NCBI GenBank assembly: GCA_963709645.1
Contig: CAVPXP010000016.1
Span: 1 to 64,000, forward strand
Direction of reading: 5' to 3'
DNA length: 64,000 nucleotides
DNA from: DYRB01 sp963709645
GTDB lineage: Bacteria; Pseudomonadota; Gammaproteobacteria; Chromatiales; Chromatiaceae
Positions 35,191 through 43,646 of the stretch are shown here, one piece after another (the first letter of the stretch is position 1; the number at the start of each line of letters is the position of its first letter). Below the pieces are notes generated by a model. It saw nothing but the letters and a program-made list of their open reading frames with translations. It had not been told where the DNA came from and did no database searches. A program made the position numbers and the translations under genes.

Positions 35191-36165
35191 CTAAAGATGG
35201 AGGCGCCGTAGCTCCGGGCTGGGCTCGGCCTGCTCCCAGAGGCTGGCGAACTCCGTTTGCAGGCGCCGGGCCTCCAGGGGTGCGTGGAAGTCGACCGTGG
35301 CCAGATAGACGTCCGCCTGCTGGCGCAGGATGAAGCCTGCCTCGTCCGCCACGAGGAAGGCGTCGAGGCGACCGCGCTGTGCCTCGGCAACGCAGCGCAC
35401 GGCGATTCGGGATGTCAGGTGCTGGATCAAGGGGAGCAGGCGGTGGCCGTGCTGCACCACGGGGGCGGCGTCAAGGACCAGGATACTGACCGGGAGATCG
35501 CGGCGATGTACCGCGAGGCGGCGCACGGCGGCGACAAACTCGGGGTCGTCGTACAGGGCGGGGTCGAGGTCGCGGGTCAGCAGGCACAGCCCCCGCCGGG
35601 CCTGGGCTGCCATCCGCACCCCGGCTGCGCGGATGCTGGCCCGTCCCTCCAAGACCAAGGGACCGGCGTCGTGGTGCAGGACCCGCTCGGTCGGGGGCGG
35701 ATCGGGGAAGGGGGCCTGGGTTGCCCGCAGCTCCATGCGTTGGTGCGGAATACCTGCCTCCTCGAAGACCTCGCCGACGGGGAAGAAACCCGCTCGCCGG
35801 TAAAATGGCAGGGTGCCAAGCTGCGCATTCAGATAGAGGGTGACGTGGCTGCCCTGGCCGGCGATGGTCAGCAGCTCGTGCAGTAGCGCGGTACCGATCC
35901 CGTGCCCGCGCCACTCCGGCAGGACCGCCATACGCCCGATCTGACCCGTGGGGAGCAGCCGGGCCGTGGCCACCGGCACTTCGCCGGCCTCGGCCAGGGC
36001 AAGCAGGTGGATCGCCTGGGCATCTGCATCGTCCCACTCCAGGTCTTCCGGGACGCCTTGCTCCCGGACGAAGACCGTCAGGCGGATGGCGCGCAGGGCT
36101 TCACGGTCCAGGTCCCAGTCGGCACGCCGGACGCGGAAGCCCGGTGCCTCAGTCTGCAAAGACAT
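35191..36165 (-). CDS. GNAT acetyltransferase fused to a C-terminal domain
   Basis: The 324-residue protein has an N-terminal GNAT domain (about residues 10-150). The acetyl-CoA loop is GRMAVLPEWRGHGIGTALLH, followed by HVTLYLNAQLGTLPFYRRAG. The C-terminal 150 residues (GLCLLTRDLDPALYDDPEFV, then LPLIQHLTSRIAVRCVAEAQ) look like a separate alpha/beta domain reminiscent of phospholipase D-like or DUF7931 modules. Acceptor substrate is unknown. ATG 36165 overlaps the upstream ribosomal oxygenase gene by 17 bp, so they are in one operon. Confidence 0.82.
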   Translation of the reverse strand: MSLQTEAPGFRVRRADWDLDREALRAIRLTVFVREQGVPEDLEWDDADAQAIHLLALAEAGEVPVATARLLPTGQIGRMAVLPEWRGHGIGTALLHELLTIAGQGSHVTLYLNAQLGTLPFYRRAGFFPVGEVFEEAGIPHQRMELRATQAPFPDPPPTERVLHHDAGPLVLEGRASIRAAGVRMAAQARRGLCLLTRDLDPALYDDPEFVAAVRRLAVHRRDLPVSILVLDAAPVVQHGHRLLPLIQHLTSRIAVRCVAEAQRGRLDAFLVADEAGFILRQQADVYLATVDFHAPLEARRLQTEFASLWEQAEPSPELRRLHL

Positions 36166-37324
36166 AGTGACCCCCGTTGTAGAGCCGGCAGAGCAGTTCC
36201 AGGGCGGCGGGCTCTGCGAGCCAGGGTGCCAGCCGGGAGAACAGGATGTCCATGTCCTCCGTGATGACCTCCAACAAGGCGCCCTGGGCCTTGGGCAGGC
36301 GGTGGACCTCGCCGCTGGCGAACAGCAGGTCGTCCTCACCCTCCCCCCGGCAGAATAGTAGCCTCGACCAGCCGTGGCGCAGCAGGACTCCCTGTGCCTC
36401 GAAGGTGCGGCGGAATTCCGGCGGTGTCATCGGTGGCTCAGCCGGGGCAAGCCGGAGTTGTTCCTTGGGCTCGGAGAGGAAGCCCCCGAGCCAGGCGCGG
36501 AAGTCGTCCGGGTCGGCCGTCGTGAGGGCCTGTTCCAGGGTGGACCTGATGTGGGTGAAGACCTCCGGACGGACCTCACCCCGATGCGCCTGCAGCCGCA
36601 GCCCAGGGTCCTGGTAGCGGCCGGCCCGGAGGGCGCGGTCACTCTGGTGCTCGCACCAGTCGGCAGCCAGCTCGCGCCAAGCGGCGGCGCGCAGCCCCAG
36701 GGACCAGGTCATGCACTCGCCCTCTGCGATCCCCCAATGTGGGACCCCAGGGGGCAAATAGAGGACGTCGCCTGGGATCAGCACCCAGTCGTCGGTTGGT
36801 GTAAAGCGCTCCAGGATGCGCAGATCGAGCCCGGGGACGCAGCTCAAGTCCGGCGCCTCGCTGGCGTCGATGCGCCAGCGGCGCTGCCCTTCGGCCTGAA
36901 TCAGGAAGACGTCATACTCATCCACATGGGGGCCAACGGAGCCCTGGTCCGCGGCATAGCTGATCATGATGTCGTCCAGGCGCCAGTCGGGGATGAATCC
37001 GAACGCTCGCCGCAGGGATGCCACCTCGGGGATGTGCTTGTCCACATCCTGGACAAGAAGGGTCCAGTGGCTTTCAGGCAGCGCCGCGAAGGTGTCCTCG
37101 CGGAAGGGCCCGTGGCGCAGCTCCCATGCGCCCTGGAGGCCGCGCTCCAGGACCAGACGCGACTCTACCTGGGGCTCGCACACCATCCCAGCCAGCTCGT
37201 CGGCGGGCAGAGGGCAGCGGAACTCGGGCAGGGCGGCCCGCAGGAGCAACGGGCGACGCTGCCAGTACTCGGCCATAAAGCGCGCCGCATCCAGGCCATT
37301 GGGGAAGTGTAGGGCGTCGGACAC
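36149..37324 (-). CDS. Ribosomal-protein oxygenase, JmjC-type cupin (RoxA/YcfD-like)
   Basis: The 391-residue protein is a 2-oxoglutarate/Fe(II)-dependent oxygenase with the iron triad visible as H133-x-D135 (GPHVDEYDVF) and H196 (GVPHWGIAEG). The N-terminal FMAEYWQRRPLLLRAAL and the YLPPGVPHWG segment are typical of YcfD (RoxA), which hydroxylates an arginine of ribosomal protein L16. A winged-helix C terminus is also present. Length is near the family norm. It precedes, with overlap, the GNAT fusion gene. Confidence 0.88.
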   Translation of the reverse strand: MSDALHFPNGLDAARFMAEYWQRRPLLLRAALPEFRCPLPADELAGMVCEPQVESRLVLERGLQGAWELRHGPFREDTFAALPESHWTLLVQDVDKHIPEVASLRRAFGFIPDWRLDDIMISYAADQGSVGPHVDEYDVFLIQAEGQRRWRIDASEAPDLSCVPGLDLRILERFTPTDDWVLIPGDVLYLPPGVPHWGIAEGECMTWSLGLRAAAWRELAADWCEHQSDRALRAGRYQDPGLRLQAHRGEVRPEVFTHIRSTLEQALTTADPDDFRAWLGGFLSEPKEQLRLAPAEPPMTPPEFRRTFEAQGVLLRHGWSRLLFCRGEGEDDLLFASGEVHRLPKAQGALLEVITEDMDILFSRLAPWLAEPAALELLCRLYNGGHYVFAD

Positions 37325-37361
37325 GGTGGTCTCCCTGGAAGTGGGTGCCGGCAGACGAAGT

Positions 37362-38309
37362 CTAGCCCGCGTCGGTGGCTGCGGGGGGCACCGATGGCGC
37401 CATGCGCGCCGGGCGAGTCAGAATGAATCCGGCGACCAGGACCAAGAGCGAACCGAACAATGTCCCCCAGGCCAGTGGCTCCCGCCAAAGGAGCCAGCCG
37501 TAGGCCGCGCCGAAGATCACGGCGAGGTAGGCGAAGGGCCCCACCCGGGATGCGGGTGCCCGAGCCAGACCCTTGGTCAGGCAGACCTGGCCCAGGGTCG
37601 CCAGCAGGGCGACCGCCCCGAGCCATGCCAGGGCCGATGGTGAAGGGGGCTGCCAAGCCCAGGTTAGGGGGACGGCCGAGACGAGGGTGGCCAGGGCCGC
37701 AAACCAAAAGACGATGCGTACCGGTGGCTCGCTAGCGGCCAGGCGCCGTACCGTGACCAGGGCTACCGCTGCCAAGGCCCCGCCCAGAAGCCCAACGGCA
37801 GCCACTGCCGAGATCTCGGACAGTCCAGGCCGCAGGACCATCAATACCCCCGCGAAGCCTACAGCCACCCCTAGGCCGATGGTCGGTGTGATGCGTTCGC
37901 GCAGCCAAAGCAGGGCGATCAGCGGGATGAACAGGGGTGTGGTGAGCTTAAGCAACATGGCTTCGGCTAGGGGAATGCGGGCGATGGCGTAGAAGAAGCA
38001 GTACATGGCTCCCAGTCCGGCCAGGGCGCGCAGCAGGTGCAGCCATGGGACCCGAGTGGAGAACCTCGGACGGGCGCCCCGTAGTAGCCAGGGCATGAAC
38101 AGGAAGACGCTGAACAGATTGCGAAAAAAGACGACCACCTCGTTCGGAACCTCGCCCGCGACGAAGCGGATAGCGACCCCCATCGAGGCGAACAGGAACT
38201 CGCCCAGGACCACCAGGGCGGCCCCAACGAGCAGGTCGCGAGCCGGGGTCAAGTGCGGTACCGGTGGCAACTGTCGCTGATAGACAACAGTGTCAATCCA
38301 GATACCCAA
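37362..38309 (-). CDS. DMT superfamily (EamA) transporter
   Basis: The 315-residue protein has ten membrane helices in two EamA repeats: FLFASMGVAIRFVAG starts the first, LLGGALAAVALVTVRRLA starts the second, and the protein ends GSLLVLVAGFILTRP. These carriers move metabolites such as amino acids or purines, usually outward. It is 37 bp from the ribosomal oxygenase gene on the same strand, so it may be the first gene of that operon. The start at ATG 38309 may be slightly too far upstream. Confidence 0.85.
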   Translation of the reverse strand: MGIWIDTVVYQRQLPPVPHLTPARDLLVGAALVVLGEFLFASMGVAIRFVAGEVPNEVVVFFRNLFSVFLFMPWLLRGARPRFSTRVPWLHLLRALAGLGAMYCFFYAIARIPLAEAMLLKLTTPLFIPLIALLWLRERITPTIGLGVAVGFAGVLMVLRPGLSEISAVAAVGLLGGALAAVALVTVRRLAASEPPVRIVFWFAALATLVSAVPLTWAWQPPSPSALAWLGAVALLATLGQVCLTKGLARAPASRVGPFAYLAVIFGAAYGWLLWREPLAWGTLFGSLLVLVAGFILTRPARMAPSVPPAATDAG

Positions 38310-38618
38310 ACCATATCGGCATGATTAACTGAGCCTTTTTTCCCTGCGGCGCTACCGGGAATCGATTGCGTTGCAGAATAGCTGCGAAATCCAAAAAAAG
38401 TTGCACTTATGTATGAGGTTTGGGCTAGAATACCCAACGACGGCGAACTCGTCACCCATGCGACCCGATGCGAGGCTCTAAACTCCTAATCGTCGGATGA
38501 CATGCTTCGGAGATCTGCCTGCAACTTGGGGGAACTGTTGCGTTTCCGCCCCGCTAGGCCCTGAAGTACCAGATCCGCCTTTCGTTCAACCCTTCCAATC
38601 AACATAGGAATCAAAGCT
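38310..38618. other. Intergenic region between divergent DMT and OmpA-like genes
   Basis: This is about 300 bp, lower in GC than the neighbours, as expected for a promoter region. A sigma70-like promoter for the OmpA-like gene is listed at 38401-38431. Confidence 0.4.
38401..38431 (+). promoter_or_regulatory. Likely sigma70 promoter of the OmpA-like gene
   Basis: TTGCAC at 38401-38406 and TAGAAT at 38426-38431 form a reasonable -35/-10 pair with a 19-bp spacer, longer than ideal. It would give a leader of about 180 nt, similar to other outer-membrane protein genes. Confidence 0.4.
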
Positions 38619-39194
38619 ATGCGTACCAACTCGATGAAACTGCGCCTGACGGGGCTGTTCGCCCCGGTCGTGATCGCCCTGACCCTGTCGTCCCCGGTGG
38701 CCATGAGCATCGACCAGCCGGATCACCTGTGGCAGGCCCAGCCTACGACGAATGCCTGGGTCAACCCCTATGGCGAGTGCTGGAAGAGTGAGGAGGGCCC
38801 GACCGGCCTGCAGCCCTGCGCGCGCCAAGGTCGTCGTTCCGGCTGAGATCAGCGTCCGCCTGAACTTCAAGTTCGACAAGTACGGCCTGAACGACATTGT
38901 CAACGATGCGGAGCTGGCCAAGCTGGATGACTACATCGCCCAGGTCAAGCAGACCCCGGAGCAGGAGAGATCACCATCGTTGGGTCATACGGATGCCAAG
39001 GGCTCCGACGAGCTACAACATGGCGCTGGGTCAGCGCCGCGCCGACACCATGCGGGACTACATGGTCTCCAAGGGAATCTCGCTCGGCCGCCATCAGCAC
39101 CACGTCCGAAGGCAAGCGCGATATGCTGCCGGAATACGACATCTACTCCGTCGAACAGCGCCGGGCGACCATCAAGACCACGGTCGTCCAATAA
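38619..39194 (+). pseudogene. OmpA-like outer membrane/peptidoglycan-binding protein, frameshifted
   Basis: Pieces in three frames join into one OmpA-family protein. They run from a signal peptide (LRLTGLFAPVVIALTLSS), through WVNPYGECWKSEEG and ISVRLNFKFDKYGLNDIVND, to the peptidoglycan-binding core HTDAKGSDE, YNMALGQRRADTMRDYMVSK and YSVEQRRATIKT, ending TTVVQ at 39194. At least five frame changes occur (near 38820, 38982, 39014, 39086 and 39112), several at short runs such as GGG. The protein content is well preserved, so errors in the assembly are more likely than decay. A strong terminator follows. The gene would anchor the outer membrane to the wall. Confidence 0.75.
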
Positions 39195-39246
39195 GCTCCT
39201 GACCGGCTTCCTGGCCGCCATCAGGTAGGGGCCGACGGCTTGACGA

Positions 39247-39284
39247 AGCGCCGACCACGGTTCCGTGGTCGGCGCTCTTTTTTG
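39247..39284. terminator. Rho-independent terminator shared by ompA-like and purB
   Basis: A perfect 14-bp stem (39247-39260 with 39263-39276, AGCGCCGACCACGG paired to its complement) has a two-base loop and is followed by CTTTTTTG on the plus strand. It lies between two convergent genes and has A-rich sequence on the other side only weakly, so it mainly serves the OmpA-like gene. Confidence 0.85.
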
Positions 39285-39294
39285 CCTGTTCGGC

Positions 39295-40664
39295 TCAGAC
39301 GGCCCGGGCCTGTTCGGCCGCGTTGCCGATGTACGCCGCCGGCGTGAGGGCCCGCAGGCGTGCCTTCGCATCGTCTGGGATCTCCAGCCCAGCGATGAAG
39401 CCCTCCAGGTCCTCCCGACCGATACGCTGGCCACGGGTCAGCTCCTTGAGACGCTCGTAGGGGCGCTCGACCCCATAACGCCGCATCACGGTCTGGATCG
39501 GCTCGGCCAGGACCTCCCAGTTGGCGTCCAGGTCCGCTGCAAGGCGGTCCGGGTCAGCCTCCAGCTTACCGATGCCGCGCAGGGCCGACTCCAGGGCGAT
39601 CGCGGTATGGGCCACTCCGACCCCAAGGTTGCGCAGCACGGTGGAATCCGTGAGGTCCCGCTGCCAGCGGGAAATGGGCAGCTTGGCGGACAGGTGGCCG
39701 AGGATGGCGTTGGCGAGCCCGAGGTTGCCCTCGGCGTTCTCGAAATCGATGGGGTTGACCTTGTGCGGCATGGTCGAGGAGCCGACCTCCCCGGCCACCG
39801 TCCTCTGCCGGAAGTAGCCCAGGGAGATGTAACCCCAGACGTCGCGACAGAAGTCGATGACGATGGTGTTGAACCGCGCCGTGGCGTCGAAGAGCTCCGC
39901 CAGGTAGTCGTGGGGCTCGATCTGCGTGGTGTAAGGGTTCCACGTCAGCCCGAGGGACTCGACGAAGCCCGCTGCGAAGGCGGGCCAGTCGACGTCCGGG
40001 TAGGCCACCAGGTGCGCGTTGTAGTTGCCCACGGCCCCGTTGACCTTGCCCAGCAGTTCGACTGCTGCGACCCGCTCGCGCTGGGCGCGCAGGCGGTGGA
40101 CTACGTTGGCCATCTCCTTGCCCAGGGTTGTCGGGGAGGCGGGCTGGCCATGGGTGCGCGCGAGCATGGGGACCCCGGCGTGGCGGTGCGCGAGGGTCGC
40201 GGATGGCCCCAATGAGGGCATCCATGAGGGGCAGCAGGACCTGGCCTCGTCCCTCTCTTACCATGAGGGCATGGGCCAGGTTGTTGATGTCCTCAGAGGT
40301 GCAGGCGAAGTGGATGAACTCGCTGACGGTCTGCGATCTCGGCGTTGCCAGCGACCCGCTCCTTGATGAAGTACTCGACGGCCTTGACGTCGTGGTTGGT
40401 GGTGCGCTCGATGTTCTTGACCCGTTGGGCATCTTCGACCCGGAAGCCCTCGACGATGGCGTCGAGCAGGTGCACGGCGTGGCTCGAAAGCTCCGGGACC
40501 TCCGGGATCTGCGGGTTGCGCGCCAGCGCCTGCAGCCATCGCACCTCGACCAGGATGCGGTGACGAATGAGGCCGTACTCGCTGAAGATGGGGCGCAAGT
40601 CGAGGGTCTTGGACCCGTAGCGCCCGTCTACGGGCGAGACGGCGGTGAGGCTGGACAGATCCAT
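39295..40664 (-). CDS. purB: Adenylosuccinate lyase, two frameshifts as sequenced
   Basis: The enzyme makes AMP from adenylosuccinate and also acts earlier in purine synthesis. Blocks in order are MDLSSLTAVSPVDGRYGSKT, NIERTTNHDVKAVEYFIKE, SEFIHFACTSEDINNLAHAL, MLARTHGQPASPTTLGKEMA and the signature SSTMPHKVNPIDFEN. The frame changes at about 40335-40345 and again at about 40205-40220. Each break needs one base to repair, and the flanking residues join well. The gene is essential, so errors are the likely cause. The start is ATG 40664, two bases after the stop of a DsrC-like gene upstream. Confidence 0.88.
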
Positions 40665-40666
40665 GC

Positions 40667-40963
40667 TCAGACGCAACCAGTTGGCTTGGGCAGTCCGCCC
40701 CACTTGCAGACCAGTTTCATCGGGCCCTTCTTGAAGATGGCGTACAGGTCTTTGGTGGAGACGCCCATCTTCTTGGCGAAGATGCGGATGGGCGGGACGA
40801 CCCCGTCGGCGTCGTACATCTCCCGGGCCTTGAGGATGAGGCCCATGATGTGGCCGTCGATCTCGAACTCGTCCGAGCTGGCCAGCTCCCGCGCCACTTC
40901 CTCGCTCCAATCGTCCCGGTTGACCAGGAAACCTTCGCCATCGACTTCAACGCTTATCGCCAT
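40667..40963 (-). CDS. DsrC/TusE family sulfur-carrier protein
   Basis: The 98-residue protein matches the DsrC/TusE family: FEIDGHIMGLILKAREMYDA, then VPPIRIFAKKMGVSTKDLYA, IFKKGPMKLVCKWGG and the invariant end LPKPTGCV. Both key cysteines are present, Cys86 and the penultimate Cys97, eleven residues apart, as in true DsrC proteins that form the trisulfide. TusE proteins relay sulfur for tRNA thiolation, and DsrC acts in dissimilatory sulfur metabolism. Unusually it sits immediately upstream of purB rather than in a dsr or tus cluster. A GAGG motif eight bases before ATG 40963 supports the start. Confidence 0.85.
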   Translation of the reverse strand: MAISVEVDGEGFLVNRDDWSEEVARELASSDEFEIDGHIMGLILKAREMYDADGVVPPIRIFAKKMGVSTKDLYAIFKKGPMKLVCKWGGLPKPTGCV

Positions 40964-41177
40964 TACAACTACCTCGGGTATCTTTACTAATCAGGTGAAA
41001 ACAAGGTTTACGGGGCAACGATCTCCGGGTTGACGGCCGTCGCCTCGGCCGCCATTCAGGACGAAGCCGAGGCCCGATGCTCATCGCGGCCCATCGAGGG
41101 CAGCCGAACCCGTTCCAGACCCCGCGGGGCTGGGATGCTTAAAACCCCTTTTCTGAGTGCGGGCGATTCCGGGGGAA

Positions 41178-41894
41178 TCAACCTCCCTCGGCGGCCGCCA
41201 GGGCATCGAGGTAGGCGCTGATTTCCGCGGCGTCGGCCAGGGCCCGTGGAAAGGGCAACCTGCGCAGGTGGTGCCCCCGCCCCAGGTCGAGCCCCCGGTG
41301 GTCAATCCCCGCAATGCGCACCGCGGCGGGTGCGTCCCTTGTCACGGCGGGCAGAAGCGCGGCCAGTCGCGCCCCTTGGACGCGGGTTAGCGTTTCGGCA
41401 AGAGCGGTCTCTGTGTCGGCGTCAAGGACGGAGCGGCGCAAGATGCGCTCATTGCCAAGCCAGCGGGCCGCTGCGAAGCCCCCGTTGTAGTGAAATCGGT
41501 TGGGTCGCAGCCGGTAGGGGCGGAAGCCGAGATGCTCGTAGTACATCTGCCCTTGGGGGAAGTAGCTCAGATAGCGGCGGATGGCGTGGGTGTCGTTGTC
41601 GTCGCAGGGCGCGCAGGTGCCGATGCAAGTCAATCGCAGCGCCTGCTGAATGTCGCCCGAGACTGGCTCGGAGAGCGTGAAGGCGCAGCGCGGATTCGCC
41701 TCCAGGTTGCGGGCGTGTTGGGCGAGGTGGCTGAAGAGCAGGATCGGCAGCCCATCGCGATCCAGGCAATAGGGGACCAGCGAGCCGAAGGGATAACCCG
41801 GTTCGGCGGCCGAGTGGGTTGCGATCACACCTTGGAATCGGCCCGCCCAGAGCTGCCGGGCGGGCTCGAAGCCGTCGTCGCGGGCATCGGGCAT
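41178..41894 (-). CDS. HugZ-like heme utilization / FMN-binding split-barrel protein
   Basis: The 238-residue protein has a pyridoxamine-phosphate-oxidase-type split barrel (VIATHSAAEPGYPFGSLVPY, LLFSHLAQHARNLEANPRCA, LTCIGTCAPC). A C-terminal DUF2470-like extension follows (VRIAGIDHRGLDLGRGHHLR). This layout is the HugZ family, heme-binding or heme-degrading enzymes. A His-rich end, GRGHHLRRLPF, resembles the heme-contacting tail. The DUF3050 gene lies 10 bp upstream on the same strand, so they probably form an operon in heme or iron use. Confidence 0.8.
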   Translation of the reverse strand: MPDARDDGFEPARQLWAGRFQGVIATHSAAEPGYPFGSLVPYCLDRDGLPILLFSHLAQHARNLEANPRCAFTLSEPVSGDIQQALRLTCIGTCAPCDDNDTHAIRRYLSYFPQGQMYYEHLGFRPYRLRPNRFHYNGGFAAARWLGNERILRRSVLDADTETALAETLTRVQGARLAALLPAVTRDAPAAVRIAGIDHRGLDLGRGHHLRRLPFPRALADAAEISAYLDALAAAEGG

Positions 41895-41903
41895 GGTCGA
41901 TCG

Positions 41904-42680
41904 TCAGCCCCCGCGCTGGGTCTGGACGGCGTCCAGAACGCCGTCCCAGAAGCGAATACGGGCGCAGATCGCCTCTTCTGCGGCGGTTTCGGCCTCCGCG
42001 ACCAGGGTCTTGTCCCCTCGGCAAAGGGACTCGATAAGCCGCAAGGACAGCGGTCCATGGAGGTGCGCGTCCAAGCGGATTTGACCTGTCAGGTAACGAT
42101 GTAAGGCGGGGGCCTGTGCTGCGCTCCAATCCAACTTGTCTGCCAAGTGGAGAATCATCCTGGGGACGATGCGCTCCCGCCCCAGGGCCAAGGCTGCAGC
42201 GACGACGTGGGGCTTGTCCTCGCGGATGAAGCAGAAGGTGGTCTCGCAGAAGTAGCGCGCGGGCAGGGGGACCAGCTCTGAATAGAGGGCTGCGTCGATC
42301 CCGCTTTCCAGCACCAAGTCCAAGAACCGCAACGCGGGCTCAGTGTCGGCCCCCGCCTCGCGCATCGCCGCGATGTAGCGCTCGATTTGGCTGGCACAGC
42401 CCGCGCCGTCCAAACCTGGCGCGCTGTCGGACTCCCCCTCCAGAACGAGCTGGTTGATGAAATGGCGCAGGGCCGGGTCGCCGCGGGGTATCCAAGGGAC
42501 TTCCGCCGGGGCGATGTGGCGCTGCAGGTACTTGACCAGGGACATGTGGTCCCAGACTGAAAAGACGTGGTGCGCCATGAAGACGCGCAGATCCTCCAGT
42601 CCGTGCAGGGCGTCGTAGATGCGATGCCCGTCGAGCTCCGCCCGGAGACCCTGCACCAGGTTGAGGTTCAGCTCGGCCAT
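41904..42680 (-). CDS. DUF3050 protein (heme-oxygenase-like fold)
   Basis: The 258-residue all-helical protein has LRVFMAHHVFSVWDHMSLVK near the N terminus, FINQLVLEGESD, and ESGIDAALYSELVPLPARYF. DUF3050 belongs to the heme-oxygenase-like fold, in which His/Glu/Asp residues often bind two metals. The conserved HHVFxxWDHM and ETTFCFI segments carry candidate ligands. The HugZ-like gene follows 10 bp later, suggesting a common role, perhaps in heme or metal-dependent oxygen chemistry. No activity has been assigned to the family to my knowledge. Confidence 0.82.
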   Translation of the reverse strand: MAELNLNLVQGLRAELDGHRIYDALHGLEDLRVFMAHHVFSVWDHMSLVKYLQRHIAPAEVPWIPRGDPALRHFINQLVLEGESDSAPGLDGAGCASQIERYIAAMREAGADTEPALRFLDLVLESGIDAALYSELVPLPARYFCETTFCFIREDKPHVVAAALALGRERIVPRMILHLADKLDWSAAQAPALHRYLTGQIRLDAHLHGPLSLRLIESLCRGDKTLVAEAETAAEEAICARIRFWDGVLDAVQTQRGG

Positions 42681-42799
42681 GGATAGTTCCTCTCTCGCTT
42701 ACGCGTTCCCCCGGCGGACTATAAGCGCTGGGACCTGTGACGCGAAAGCCAACGGACCTGGCGCGGGGGTTCCCGAGATCCGCGCGCCTAGCCTAGCCT

Positions 42800-42829
42800 T
42801 TGACAACGGCGATCTCTCGCCGCTAATAT
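42800..42829 (+). promoter_or_regulatory. Strong sigma70 promoter with palindromic spacer, upstream of yceD
   Basis: Perfect TTGACA (42800-42805) and near-perfect TAATAT (42824-42829) are separated by 18 bp. The spacer holds a perfect inverted repeat CGGCGA-TCTC-TCGCCG at 42807-42822, which could be an operator. The ATG of yceD lies only ten bases past the -10 box, so the transcript would be leaderless or nearly so. Confidence 0.7.
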
Positions 42830-42838
42830 GCGCGGCTT

Positions 42839-43382
42839 ATGTCCGCCGCCCTGCCAGCCCAACTGGACCCTTGGCAAGCGGTCGGCCGGGAGGCGGCCTT
42901 CGCAGGTTCGCTCGCTCTGGTCGATCTCCCAAGGTTACGGGAAGTCCTGGTCGGTACGGCCCTGGATGCAGCCGCTCCTGCGGCCTTCGAGATCGCCTTT
43001 CGGCGCGACGAGGCCGGGAGACCTGTGGTGCTGGGCTGGGTACGGGCGGTGCTCCCCTTGGAGTGCCAGCGCTGCCTCGGGGTGGTGGAGCACAGCGTCG
43101 ACGCCCCCATCCGGCTCCTGCTGACGCAGGGACCGATTCTGGGGCAGGATCCCCCGGAGCCTTATGAGGCCTTGCCGGTGATCGATGATCGGGTCCGTCC
43201 AGCGGAGCTGATAGAGGACGAGCTCCTGCTCTGCGTTGCCGCAGATCCCGATGCACCCTGTGGGGGTGTGCCGGACGGCGGTGCAGACCCCGGGCGCTCC
43301 TGGAGCAGACAAGAGCGAGGCGGTGGCCGCAGATCGGCCAAAGCCCTTTGCCGTCCTCGCTGGCTGGAAGGCCGACCCCTGA
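42839..43382 (+). CDS. yceD: YceD family protein (DUF177), one frameshift near the 3' end
   Basis: YceD precedes rpmF in most gammaproteobacteria and is linked to 23S rRNA or lipid-related functions. Here the N-terminal QLDPWQAVGREAAFAGSLAL and the CxxC-bearing LPLECQRCLGVVEHSVD are typical. The residues after DPDAPCG are wrong in the starting frame. The next frame reads APGADKSEAVAADRPKPFAV then LAGWKADP and stops at 43382, as expected for the family, so one G is probably extra in the GGGGG run at about 43261-43266. If not corrected, the frame runs to 43399. The start lies ten bases after the promoter's -10 box. Confidence 0.8.
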
Positions 43383-43411
43383 AATCGAAGCTAGACTAAT
43401 TGGAGGACAGC

Positions 43412-43588
43412 GTGGCCGTCCCGCAAAATCGAAAGACTCGTTCCAAGCGCGACATGCGCCGCTCCCACGACGCACTCACGGGCCCGACCCTGTCGGTTGA
43501 CCCCACCAGCGGGGAGACCCATCGCCGCCACCACGTCACCCCGGACGGCTTTTATCGAGGCCGCAAGGTCATCGACAAGGCCGACTGA
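43412..43588 (+). CDS. rpmF: 50S ribosomal protein L32
   Basis: The 58-residue basic protein (VPQNRKTRSKRDMRRSHDAL start, HHVTPDGFYRGRKVIDK end) is a complete L32. GTG 43412 follows a GGAGG at 43402-43406. It lies in its usual place between yceD and plsX. The CxxC zinc pairs found in some L32 forms are absent, so this is the zinc-independent type. Confidence 0.95.
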   Translation: MAVPQNRKTRSKRDMRRSHDALTGPTLSVDPTSGETHRRHHVTPDGFYRGRKVIDKAD

Positions 43589-43646
43589 TCGGCCTCGGCC
43601 TTGCGCCCGCCACCTCGTGCAGTGCCCGTCGCCAGGGGGTGGGGCT

